Part shown: positions 18,894 to 26,465 of the stretch, in pieces | How the letters are laid out: each line of letters begins with the position of its first letter | How positions within the stretch are numbered: the first letter of the stretch is position 1 | Assembly (NCBI GenBank): GCA_963798275.1 | Contig: CAWCTB010000053.1 | Span: 62,001 to 126,000 of the forward strand | Length of the DNA stretch: 64,000 nt | Direction of reading: 5' to 3' | From: CAWCTB01 sp963798275 | GTDB taxonomy: Bacteria; Acidobacteriota; Terriglobia; Terriglobales; Acidobacteriaceae | The notes under the pieces: model-generated | Database searches by the model: none | Told to the model about the DNA's origin: nothing | The model's input: the letters and a program-made list of their open reading frames with translations, nothing else | Translations under genes and position numbers: made by a program

Positions 18894-19215
18894 AAGAAGT
18901 TCCCCGACGATTGTAGCCGGAAGTGGAGCGAGCTTTCAGCTTCAGTCGTCAGCCACCAGCCACCAGCCGTCATTGCAAGCCGGGCCTCGCGGACGTCTCT
19001 TCCTCCTTCCGCCATCGTACGAGAACCAATCTCCCAAATCCCAAGGAGGATCCTTTTCGCGAGCACGCATCGAGCCGTGCTTTTCTTCGCCATCGGCGCC
19101 TTCCAGCTTTCTTTCAGAAAAATTCAAGTTCGGTTCAAGGACTCTCAGGGATGTCCGACCGTATTCTCGCTCCAGATCGCGAGGGCAACAATGCTCCTCG
19201 CCGAGGAGGAGAGAA
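18894..19215. other. Divergent intergenic region between tnaA and the mddA-like gene, with heptad array
   Basis: No gene. A 7-bp periodic array lies at 18942-18976 (TTCAGTC, GTCAGCC, ACCAGCC, ACCAGCC, GTCATTG). Promoters for both flanking genes should be here. The mddA-like gene has a strong GGAGGAGAG ribosome site at the right end. No clear operator was found. Confidence 0.5.
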
Positions 19216-19998
19216 ATGCTGAAGAGAGTTGCCGTTTTCGTATACGGGGTCGCCTGCTACGGGGCGTTTTTTGCCACCTTTCTTTATGCCGTTGGTTTTA
19301 TCGGAAACCTGGTGGTTCCCAAATCGATTGATTCACCCGCACGAACGCCTTTCCTGTATGCACTGGGCATCGATGTGCTGCTGCTCGGAATCTTCGCCGT
19401 GCAACACAGTGTGATGGCAAGGCCGTGGTTCAAGCGTGCCTGGACGCGTGTTGTCCCTGAACCGGCCGAGCGCAGCACCTATGTGCTGCTGTCGAGCCTG
19501 GCTTTGATCGCCCTTTTTGCCTACTGGCAGCCCCTGGGCGGCATTGCCTGGGATATCCAGAATCCGACGGCCCGGATGGTGATGTACCAGTTGTTCGGGC
19601 TGGGGTTCGGAATGGTGCTGATAGCCACGTTCCTCATCAACCATTTCGACTTGTTCGGGTTGCGGCAGGTGTGGCTGTACCTGATTGGAAAACCGTACAC
19701 GCAACTGACCTTCCGCACGCCTCTGTTCTACAAGTACATTCGGCATCCGCTTTACGTGGGATGGTTCATGGCGTTCTGGTTCACTCCCACGATGACGGGC
19801 GCACACCTGCTGTTCGCTGTAATGACGACGGTGTATATCCTGATGGCGATCCGATGGGAAGAGAATGACCTGATCGAGTCGCACGGTGAGCAATACATTC
19901 AGTATCGCGAGAGCGTGCCGATGTTCATACCCACCGGTTCCACCAAGCGGAGAGCGAGCACTGAAGCGAATCAACCCGCTGCAGAGAAAGCAGCATAG
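19216..19998 (+). CDS. mddA: MddA-like methanethiol S-methyltransferase (NnrU/isoprenylcysteine methyltransferase-like membrane protein)
   Basis: 260 aa, start ATG 19216 preceded by GGAGGAGAG. Five or six hydrophobic helices are seen. The C-terminal half has the isoprenylcysteine-methyltransferase-like SAM site: LFYKYIRHPLYVGWFMAFWFTPTM, then ILMAIRWEENDLIESHGEQYIQYRESVPMFIP. The N-terminal YGVACYGAFFATFLYAVGFIGNLVVPKSID matches my memory of MddA, which methylates methanethiol to dimethyl sulfide independently of DMSP. NnrU-like annotation is the looser alternative. It appears to be in an operon with the DUF4395 gene that starts 10 bases downstream. Confidence 0.8.
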   Translation: MLKRVAVFVYGVACYGAFFATFLYAVGFIGNLVVPKSIDSPARTPFLYALGIDVLLLGIFAVQHSVMARPWFKRAWTRVVPEPAERSTYVLLSSLALIALFAYWQPLGGIAWDIQNPTARMVMYQLFGLGFGMVLIATFLINHFDLFGLRQVWLYLIGKPYTQLTFRTPLFYKYIRHPLYVGWFMAFWFTPTMTGAHLLFAVMTTVYILMAIRWEENDLIESHGEQYIQYRESVPMFIPTGSTKRRASTEANQPAAEKAA

Positions 19999-20008
19999 GA
20001 GGATTACC

Positions 20009-20614
20009 ATGTCGCAGATCTCGACGACAGCTCGCGAAAGGATACAGGCGCAGGGGTTTTGTGGCTTGAGCGATGCCACATACGCGCAGATCAATTACCC
20101 ATTGCGCCTGTCTCCCGCAATCGTCATGGTGTGGGTAGCAGTGGGGACGGTGCTTGCCTCGGCTCAGATATTGTGGGCCTTGGTGCCGTTTGCAGCGCTG
20201 GGTGCAATTTTGACCGGGCATCCGTTTGATGTTCTGTACAACCATGGCCTGCGGTATCTGCTCGGTTCACCCGTATTGCCCCGTTACGGAGCACGACGAC
20301 GCTTCGGCTTTGCGATGGCGACGACCATGATCGTGGCGGCCGCATGGGGATTCCAAGCAGGCGTGCCCTTGCTCGGCTACATCGTCGGGTCGTCAATCGT
20401 AGCCTCTGCTTGCGTGCAGGTGATGACGGGGTTTTGTGTACCCGCATTCCTGGTTCGCGTGTTCGTTGGGAAGGCGGTCTGTGCGGAGTGCGACGGATTG
20501 ACACGGCTTGGATCGCGCCCGCGTTCCGGCAACAGCGAGCGCGTGCCGATGCCGGCGCGGTCGATCAAGGGCTATACAGTCATAAGACCGAAGGATGGAG
20601 TGCGCGCTGCTTAG
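20009..20614 (+). CDS. DUF4395 membrane protein
   Basis: 201 aa, start ATG 20009 with AGGAGGA 6 bases upstream. A short N-terminal cytoplasmic part (GFCGLSDATYAQINYPLRLSP) leads into hydrophobic pairs (IVMVWVAVGTVLASAQILWALVPFAALGAIL, ATTMIVAAAWGFQAGVPLLGYIVGSSIVASACVQVMTGFCVPAFLV), the layout of DUF4395, a membrane family that often sits beside thiol or sulfur genes. Cys residues occur at the membrane face (VCAECD). The biochemical role is unknown. Position directly after mddA suggests a shared role in volatile sulfur metabolism (inference). Confidence 0.75.
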   Translation: MSQISTTARERIQAQGFCGLSDATYAQINYPLRLSPAIVMVWVAVGTVLASAQILWALVPFAALGAILTGHPFDVLYNHGLRYLLGSPVLPRYGARRRFGFAMATTMIVAAAWGFQAGVPLLGYIVGSSIVASACVQVMTGFCVPAFLVRVFVGKAVCAECDGLTRLGSRPRSGNSERVPMPARSIKGYTVIRPKDGVRAA

Positions 20615-20729
20615 TGCCGAGACCACGGGCGTCTTGACGTTGGGTGGAGAAGGGCGCACCATCCACCCGAAACCTAGCCCTCGGAAGATGCGATTTGCAC
20701 CGTCCGGCGGCGATCGGAAGGAGGTTGTT

Positions 20730-21197
20730 ATGGCTGTCAAGCAGGGAGACCTCGCACTTCTGGAGCATCCGGTGGCGAGAGAACTTCTGGCGTCGAAAAT
20801 TCCGGCGCGGTTGGCATATGTGTGGACGGACGGGACACCCCGAGTGACTCCGATCTGGTTCCATTGGGACGGTCGGGAATTGGTGCTGGGGACTCCGCCA
20901 AACGCGCCGAAGGTGAAAGCCCTGGCAGGGAATCCGAAAGTGGCGCTCACGATTGATGACAATCATTTTCCGCACAAGGTGCTGTTAATTCGCGGCACGG
21001 CGTGCCTGCAAACTGTGGAGGGTGTAGCGCCTGAGTATGCGCAGGCGGCAGAGCGGTACTTTGGACCCGAGCAAGGGAGAGCGTGGGTGGGGCAGTTGCG
21101 CGGGATAAGTCCAAAGATGGTGCGCATTGCCATCACTCCAGAGTGGGTCGGCGTGCTGGATTTTGAGACACGGTTGCCGAGCGCGTTGGCGGGATGA
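20730..21197 (+). CDS. Pyridoxamine 5'-phosphate oxidase-fold (FMN-binding split-barrel) protein
   Basis: 155 aa from ATG 20730, with GGAGG 6 bases upstream; the same frame is open to 20595 but without a ribosome site. The segment ASKIPARLAYVWTDGTPRVTPIWFHWDGRELVLGTPPNAPKVKAL and the following NPKVALTIDD are typical of the PPOX/split-barrel flavin family, which includes F420- and FMN-dependent reductases and haem-degrading relatives. No substrate can be assigned. It lies 115 bases after the DUF4395 gene in the same direction and may or may not be part of that operon. Confidence 0.8.
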   Translation: MAVKQGDLALLEHPVARELLASKIPARLAYVWTDGTPRVTPIWFHWDGRELVLGTPPNAPKVKALAGNPKVALTIDDNHFPHKVLLIRGTACLQTVEGVAPEYAQAAERYFGPEQGRAWVGQLRGISPKMVRIAITPEWVGVLDFETRLPSALAG

Positions 21198-21287
21198 AGA
21201 CGGCCGGTGCTGGGGCGATAGTGAGATTCCGTCCGACGGGTCACGCCGCGTAGGACTTACACCGGGGCGGTCGAACGCGCCGCCCCG

Positions 21288-22526
21288 TTACGTTGCTGCT
21301 GCGGGTGGCTGGACTTCGGCCTGCCGGTCGCCCCAGCCCAGGAACTTGGAGAACTCCTGCACGAAGTCTTGCCAAGCCGGTTCGCCGGGGACAACCTCGT
21401 GACTGCGGCTGGGGAGCTCGACGTAGCGGGCACCGCGGATTCGCGAGGCGATAAGGCGTCCTTCGCTGGCGGGAACGACGGCCTCGTCGCGCGAGTGAAT
21501 CACGAGAGTGGGGCAGCAGACCTTGGGTAAGAGGTCGGTGATGTCGATCTTGGGGAACTCGGCCATCATCAGCGCGGCGTTGTCGGGAGATGAAGTGATG
21601 CGCTGGAATTCGTTCATCCATGCCGTCTCCTCGGGGCTGGCGTCTGGGCGGAAGAGCGTGGTCCAGAGTTGGCGGAAGGCGGGGTTGTCACGGCCCCAAC
21701 CGAGGCGTATGAGCGTCAGCATGGCATTGAACTGCTCTGTGATCATGCTGCCGGGAGGAGGCCAGCCTCGGGCAAACGCTCCAACGAGGATGAGCTTCGT
21801 TACCCGCTCTGGATGGCGGGCCGCATAGGCCGCGCCTATAGCGCCGCCCTGGCAACTCCCCACCAGCGCAAACTTGTTCCAGCCAACGGCAGAGATCAGC
21901 TCTTCGAAGTCGGCCAGTGAGCGCTCGAAAGAAAAGTCATCGATGTTCCAGTTAGAGAGACCGCTGCCGCGCTGGTCATAACGAAGGAATGTGTGGTGGC
22001 GCATGATCTCCGAAAACCAATGACGGCGAAACGGGTTCTTCCATTCGAAGTCAAGATGATTCAGCCAATCTATGGCACGCACCAGGGGAGGCCCGCTACC
22101 ACCTGTGGTGTAAGCCAACCGTACACCGTCGCTGGTAGTGAAGAATTGAATTTCTTGTTCGGGGGCCGGTTCAGTTTCCGGTAAAGCCTCCACCCTGTGC
22201 ACCGTGGAGCTGGTGGGTATCTGCCGCACCTCGGCAACAAAGCGGTATCCCTGGCGCGGTATGGTCTCGATGAACCTCGGGCCGTTAGTGCCGTCGTTTA
22301 GAGCGCGGCGAAGCTTCGAAATGTTATGGTCCAGATTGTTTTCTTCGACGACGCTGTCGGGCCAGAGCCGCTGCATCAGCTCGTCCTTGCGGATGAGGCG
22401 GCCATGGTTTTCAACGAGAATGCAGAGCGTATCGAAGACCTTGGCGCGAAGCGGAATCGGCTCACCCGAACGCAACAGGCGGCGTTCCGCGACATCCAGT
22501 TGGAACGATTCGAAACGAAAAACCAC
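21288..22526 (-). CDS. OmpR/CadC-type winged-helix domain fused to an alpha/beta hydrolase with a Cys nucleophile
   Basis: 412 aa from GTG 22526 with an AAGGTGG site. Residues 1-105 are a Trans_reg_C winged helix (FRFESFQLDVAERRLLRSGEPIPL, LIRKDELMQRLWPDSVVEENNLDHNISKLRRAL, IETIPRQGYRF). Residues 125-400 are an alpha/beta hydrolase: TTSDGVRLAYTTGGSGPPLV, YDQRGSGLS, the nucleophile elbow LVGSCQGG with Cys225 in place of the usual Ser, Asp347 (VIHSRDEAVV) and His376 (SRSHEV). There is no receiver domain. This class of DNA-binding/hydrolase fusion may sense small esters or lactones and regulate genes, but that is inference. The Cys-Asp-His set resembles dienelactone hydrolase. Confidence 0.85.
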   Translation of the reverse strand: MVFRFESFQLDVAERRLLRSGEPIPLRAKVFDTLCILVENHGRLIRKDELMQRLWPDSVVEENNLDHNISKLRRALNDGTNGPRFIETIPRQGYRFVAEVRQIPTSSTVHRVEALPETEPAPEQEIQFFTTSDGVRLAYTTGGSGPPLVRAIDWLNHLDFEWKNPFRRHWFSEIMRHHTFLRYDQRGSGLSNWNIDDFSFERSLADFEELISAVGWNKFALVGSCQGGAIGAAYAARHPERVTKLILVGAFARGWPPPGSMITEQFNAMLTLIRLGWGRDNPAFRQLWTTLFRPDASPEETAWMNEFQRITSSPDNAALMMAEFPKIDITDLLPKVCCPTLVIHSRDEAVVPASEGRLIASRIRGARYVELPSRSHEVVPGEPAWQDFVQEFSKFLGWGDRQAEVQPPAAAT

Positions 22527-22813
22527 AGCCCACCTTCACAAAACGGATGACCGACCCCCAGGCTGCGGCCACAATGAGCCGCTTCCCCACGAGCAGATTA
22601 TATCTCGTTGTCACTTCACTCGCGGAACCCTTCGCTGCGGCTCCTACGTTCCAACTTGCGACTAATCCGGCTCTGGAACAGCAACCCGACCGGAAGCTGG
22701 CTCCGGAAGTTGTCCCAGAGGACGGGTGGCCCGGCCAACGAACTAACTCATCTGGGTGCCCCGTTCTACCGCCGTCTTTGGCGGTAGGGCGAGGCCTTTT
22801 GCGCTTCACCGGA
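22527..22813. other. Intergenic sequence upstream of the regulator-hydrolase gene
   Basis: No gene is supported. At 22755-22800 there is a GGTGCCCCGTTCTACCGCC...GGCGGTAGGGCGAGGC hairpin, related to the copy at 24098-24150. Confidence 0.45.
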
Positions 22814-22939
22814 TTAGGGATGCTCTGATTAAGTCTGGTTTCGAAGGGGACGGCCTTCAGGCCGTCCGTAAAATGTCCCAAAATCACCGCGGCTTCAGCC
22901 GCTGCGGGACTTCGCCGCGACTTGATCAGAGAATCCTTA
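22814..22939. repeat. MITE family A copy (TIR around CTCTGATTAAGTC)
   Basis: About 126 bp, with left end AGGGATGCTCTGATTAAGTC and right end GACTTGATCAGAGAATCCTT, imperfect inverted repeats of each other. It carries inner hairpins (GGACGGCCTTCAGGCCGTCC and CGCGGCTTCAGCCGCTG). It directly abuts the truncated left side of the IS5-family remnant. Confidence 0.65.
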
Positions 22940-22942
22940 GGG

Positions 22943-23443
22943 TGCCGTCAAAGTACACCCCGACGGCACCGGCGCGTTAAAAAAAACGGACCGCAAGCCA
23001 TTGGTAAATCGCGCGGCGGATGGACCACCAAGATTCATATGGTTGCCGCAGATGCTCGCACGGCTATAACTTTTGCCCTCTCGCCGGGACAAGCCTCCGA
23101 CGCCGTCGAAGGCCGCAAGCTGCTAGGCGGCATCGGGCCCCTGCCGGCACCGCTCCACCTGCTTATGGACGGCGGCTACGAGGACAACCAAACCCTGCAA
23201 CTGGCTCTGGACTTTGGTTTTATCCCTGTGATTCCGCCCCGAGCGAACCGTTTGGAGCCGTGGCAGTATGACAAGGCCATGTACCGCCGGCGCAACGAAA
23301 TCGAGCGGCTGTTCCGTAGGCTGAAAGGGTTTCGCCGCATTTTCTCCCGCTTCGACAAACTCGACGTGGTCTTTCTCGCCTTCCTCCACTTCGCTCTCAT
23401 CGTCGAAGCCCTCAGATATCTAAATAGTGTTAACACGCCCTAG
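22943..23443 (+). pseudogene. IS5-family (IS427-like) transposase remnant, 5' truncated
   Basis: Only the C-terminal catalytic half remains. The orfA frame contributes VKVHPDGTGALKK, then a run of eight A at 22979-22986 precedes a shift into the orfB frame (NGPQAIGKSRGGWTTKIHMVAADAR...). IS427-group elements use -1 frameshifting at such A runs, so this shift may be programmed rather than an error. The block includes a DDE Asp in HLLMDGGYEDNQT and the RRNEIERLFRRLKGFRRIFSRFDKLD segment. The end GTGTTAACACGCCC at 23427-23440 looks like the right inverted repeat. The left end is lost and is replaced by a MITE family A copy, so the element cannot move on its own. Confidence 0.75.
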
Positions 23444-24209
23444 ACCAGCGCCTCGGGCGCATTATAAGAAAGCCCAGCGCTTCAGCGCTGGGAAGGCGTC
23501 CATTCGCAGCCCGGTCCCCCGGGGACGGCACAATGCTCCGTGCCCGTCATCCAACCTGGTTTTGCTTGGGTGGGGAGTTTGACTTTCTTCCGTCTGTCAT
23601 CCCGAGCGGAGTGAGGCGCAGCCGAACGCAGTCGAGGAGCCTGCCCTGACCCGCGTCTTCCTTATCACACGGCTACGTGACCCATGTCCTAGCGCTCCCT
23701 CTCCTGCCTGGTGCCCCAGGTTCGCGTCCGGCTGTTGGACGCGAACCTGGGCGGAGGCCAACTTGACTCGATACCGCCAACCATCGCTCTTTCTATCTAC
23801 GATCCGTCACCCCGATACCCACACCAAAGTACATGTACTTTCGTAACTTGACAGCCCCCCACACCGGCGTATCCTCAACCTGTATCTGGAGGATGCGATG
23901 CCCCCTTTGGCGCCGCGCCCTCCATTTGTGTTTTAGGGAACAATATGCCTATGCCCTTGCGGCTCAATATTTTACCTGTAACTCCCACGCACTCAAGATT
24001 TTGCCGGCCATTCCCAAATCGGAACCATTGTTTTCAATATTTTGCAAGCCGGTGGGGGGAGGGGGTTCGCACCAACCCTGGAGAAATATCACGAATTGGG
24101 TGTGCCCCATTCTACCGGCCCTCCTCTGGCCGGTAGGGTGGGGCTTTGGACTTTACTCAGATCTGGAATTGACATTAGGAACTGGAGACTCGTCGAAGAA
24201 CTGTTTTTA
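23444..24209. other. Gene-free region with palindrome and AT-rich composite repeat
   Basis: No gene is supported. It holds CCCAGCGCTTCAGCGCTGGG (about 23473), a GTTCGCGTCC..GGACGCGAAC inverted repeat near 23713-23748, a perfect 16-bp palindrome AAAGTACATGTACTTT (23826-23841), an AT-rich repeat at 23955-24060 that recurs inverted near 46921-47010, and a GCCCCATTC...GGGTGGGGC hairpin at 24103-24146. Confidence 0.6.
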
Positions 24210-24279
24210 GCTGATGGCTGATAGCTGATAGCTGATAGCTGAACTCGAAACCCGAAACTCGAAACTCGAAACTTGAAAC
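24210..24279. repeat. Ten-unit heptanucleotide tandem array
   Basis: Seventy bases in perfect 7-bp register: GCTGATG, three GCTGATA, GCTGAAC, TCGAAAC, CCGAAAC, two TCGAAAC and TTGAAAC. The unit drifts from GCTGATA to TCGAAAC without losing register. The array ends 13 bases before the start of the next gene. Confidence 0.85.
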
Positions 24280-24292
24280 TGGAGCCTTACTC

Positions 24293-25065
24293 ATGCGTCA
24301 CTGTGAACACGTCAAAAGCAACGGACACTTCTGCGGTTCGCCCGCCCTGCGCGGACGCAACTATTGTTTCTTTCACCTCACCCACATCGGACGCCAAATG
24401 CGCGCCGAACAACTCGCCGCCAATCCCAACCAAGACCCGCTGGCGTTACCTCTGCTCGAAGACGCCGCCTCCATTCAGTTGGCGCTCATGCAGGTCACCG
24501 ACGCCCTGCTCCGCGGTACCCTCGACCCCAAGCGCGCCGGCCTCGTCCTCTACGCCCTGCAGACCGCCAGTTCCAACCTGCGCCACATGGCCAAAGAATC
24601 CGCCGACAACGCCAACGACCCCATCGCAATCAGTACGATGCCTTCGAGCAGGACTACGAGCTCGACGACGACACCGCACTCCGCGCGCCCGAAACCCTGT
24701 CCGCCGAAACTCTGTCCAGCGAAACTCTGTCCGGCGAAACTCCAACCACCGAGGTCACCGGCCTGCACTCCCAGACCGTTAGCCCGGGCGCTGAAAAAGC
24801 CGCAGCCATCCATGCCGAGGACCGACCGGTCGACGACCCGAGCCTTTCCATTCCCCTCATGCTCACGGCCAGGCAGTACCATCAAGCCAAGAACGCCGTC
24901 TTCGGATACGAAGCCCTGCACGACATCACTCGCGAGAATCCCCAGGGCCGCGCTCTCACCCCGCAGCACCCCGCCCCCAGCCAGAAAATCTTCCTCGGTC
25001 CGCGCAAACCACCCGCCCCCGCCACAGCACGGAAAGAGAAAAGGTCGGTTCAGCAACCGGTCTGA
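24293..25065 (+). CDS. Acidobacterial Cys/His N-terminal (zinc-finger-like) hypothetical protein (frameshifted)
   Basis: The N-terminus MRHCEHVKSNGHFCGSPALRGRNYCFFH has the C-x-H...C...C-x2-H spacing of a small zinc-binding module that I recall from short acidobacterial hypothetical proteins. A helical region follows (DAASIQLALMQVTDALLRG.LDPKRAGLVLYALQTASSNLR). Near 24625 one C appears to be missing from a C run (GACCCCATCGC). Restoring it joins the frame to RNQYDAFEQDYELDD and a tail containing degenerate ETLS repeats (ETLSAETLSSETLSGET), giving 257 aa. There is no signal peptide or membrane segment. The family is often found next to repeat-rich DNA, as here, where a heptad array lies just upstream. 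Function unknown. Confidence 0.65.
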
Positions 25066-25425
25066 TGGACCAGTCATGAAAGGGCACGGCTTCACAGGCC
25101 GCGGAAAGAATGGTCCTGCCACCGCCGAAGCGGATGCCTTCACGGGCCGCGGGAATCACGACCATCCGGTAGCGCCGGCCTTCGAGCTGCTCGACCAGCA
25201 GGAGTGAAAGTGCCAGCACCAAAGCTCGTTAATGATCTCGATGTTCATTATTATTCTGTTCTCCAATTTGCTTGCTGCGGCCCCCCAGCGGCTCAGTGTG
25301 CCGCAGTGAGCTACAGGGATGCGAGTTCAGACAACAATCCCATAATTGTATTCGATCCCTGGAATGGAAAACCCGCACATTACGCGTCGTCGCGCAAGCG
25401 GCCGACGCCGCCTTGTCATACGGCA
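25066..25425. other. Intergenic sequence with REP-like units
   Basis: No gene is supported. Two related units (ATGAAAGGGCACGGCTTCAC and a TTCACGGGCCGCGG partner) at 25076-25160 mimic a short reading frame. The rest shows nothing recognisable. Confidence 0.4.
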
Positions 25426-26424
25426 TCACCCTGCTATACGAAGGGCCGCGGCTCCGTCGATCGAGTCGTTTTTTACCGCCAGCAGAGCTTCGTTGGCTTG
25501 ATCGAGCGGGAAGGCGGTCACCTTCGGGCGGAGGCCGATGTCGCTGGCGATTTGCAGAAAATCGCGGGCGTCCTGGCGGGTCATGTTGGCGACACTACGA
25601 AGCTGGCGCTCGCCCCAGAGGAGCCGGTCATAGTCAAACGCAGGAATACGATCCAGGTGAATGGCATTGATGGCAACCACTCCCCCTTTGCGCAGACTAG
25701 CCAGAGCGGCCAGCACCACGTCGCCACTGGGGGCAAAGGTGACGGCGCGGTCGAGCGCGACGGGTGGCTTGTCGGTCTCACTGCCTACCCAGGCGGCTCC
25801 CAGGGACGCGGCCAATTCGCGATGCTTGGCTCCCCGGGTGGAGACGTACACCTCGCAATTCCAGGCCTGGAGGACGGCGATGGCGAGATGGGCGGATGCG
25901 CCGAAACCGAATAGTCCCACACGGTCGCCGGGTTCAACGCCTGCCACCCGCAAGCTACGAAAACCGATGATGCCGGCGCAGAGCAAGGGCGCGGCGTGCA
26001 GATCGTCAAGGGCTGCGGGAAGGGGAAAAACGAAATCGGCGCGAGCCACGGCGTATTCCGCATAACCGCCGTCAACGGAATAGCCGGTGAAGGTGGGTGA
26101 ATCGCAGAGGTTTTCCAGACCGCGTTGACAGTAGGGGCAAGAGCCGTCGATTCCGCCAATCCAGGAGACGCCCACGCGGGTTCCGACGGGGTGTTCCAGC
26201 GTGGCTCCGGCTACGACTTCGCCCACGATCTGATGGCCGGGGACCACGTTTTTGCGAAGCGGCGGAAGGTCTCCTTCGACGATATGCAGATCGGTGCGGC
26301 AAACGCCGCAGACCCGCACACGAAGGAGCACTTCGCCCGGCTTCGGCTCAGGATCGGGAACCTGGCCAATGCGCAGAGGGCGCTTCTGAATTTGCTGCGG
26401 CGAGGTCAAGACGGCAGCTTTCAT
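25426..26424 (-). CDS. Zinc-dependent alcohol dehydrogenase family protein
   Basis: 332 aa from ATG 26424, where the domain begins (MKAAVLTSPQQI); an upstream extension to 26517 is open but not conserved-looking. It belongs to the medium-chain dehydrogenase/reductase superfamily. Catalytic zinc ligands are in VCGVCRTDLHIVEGDLP and VVPGHQIVGEV; a Rossmann motif VGLFGFGASAHLAI is at about residue 175. The structural-zinc lobe reads IDGSCPYCQRGLENLC, with Asp where family members normally have the first of four Cys, so this site has Asp plus three Cys. The substrate cannot be assigned; members reduce aldehydes or oxidise alcohols with NAD(P). It is transcribed in the same direction as dxs but is downstream of it, 41 bases after its stop. 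Confidence 0.87.
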   Translation of the reverse strand: MKAAVLTSPQQIQKRPLRIGQVPDPEPKPGEVLLRVRVCGVCRTDLHIVEGDLPPLRKNVVPGHQIVGEVVAGATLEHPVGTRVGVSWIGGIDGSCPYCQRGLENLCDSPTFTGYSVDGGYAEYAVARADFVFPLPAALDDLHAAPLLCAGIIGFRSLRVAGVEPGDRVGLFGFGASAHLAIAVLQAWNCEVYVSTRGAKHRELAASLGAAWVGSETDKPPVALDRAVTFAPSGDVVLAALASLRKGGVVAINAIHLDRIPAFDYDRLLWGERQLRSVANMTRQDARDFLQIASDIGLRPKVTAFPLDQANEALLAVKNDSIDGAAALRIAG

Positions 26425-26465
26425 CGGAGTCCCGGATTGATTCACAAAAAAAAATGCGTTTGCAG

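Noticed and set aside
17550..19331. 593-codon plus-strand frame opposite tnaA
   Set aside because: Antisense shadow of tryptophanase; no family features.
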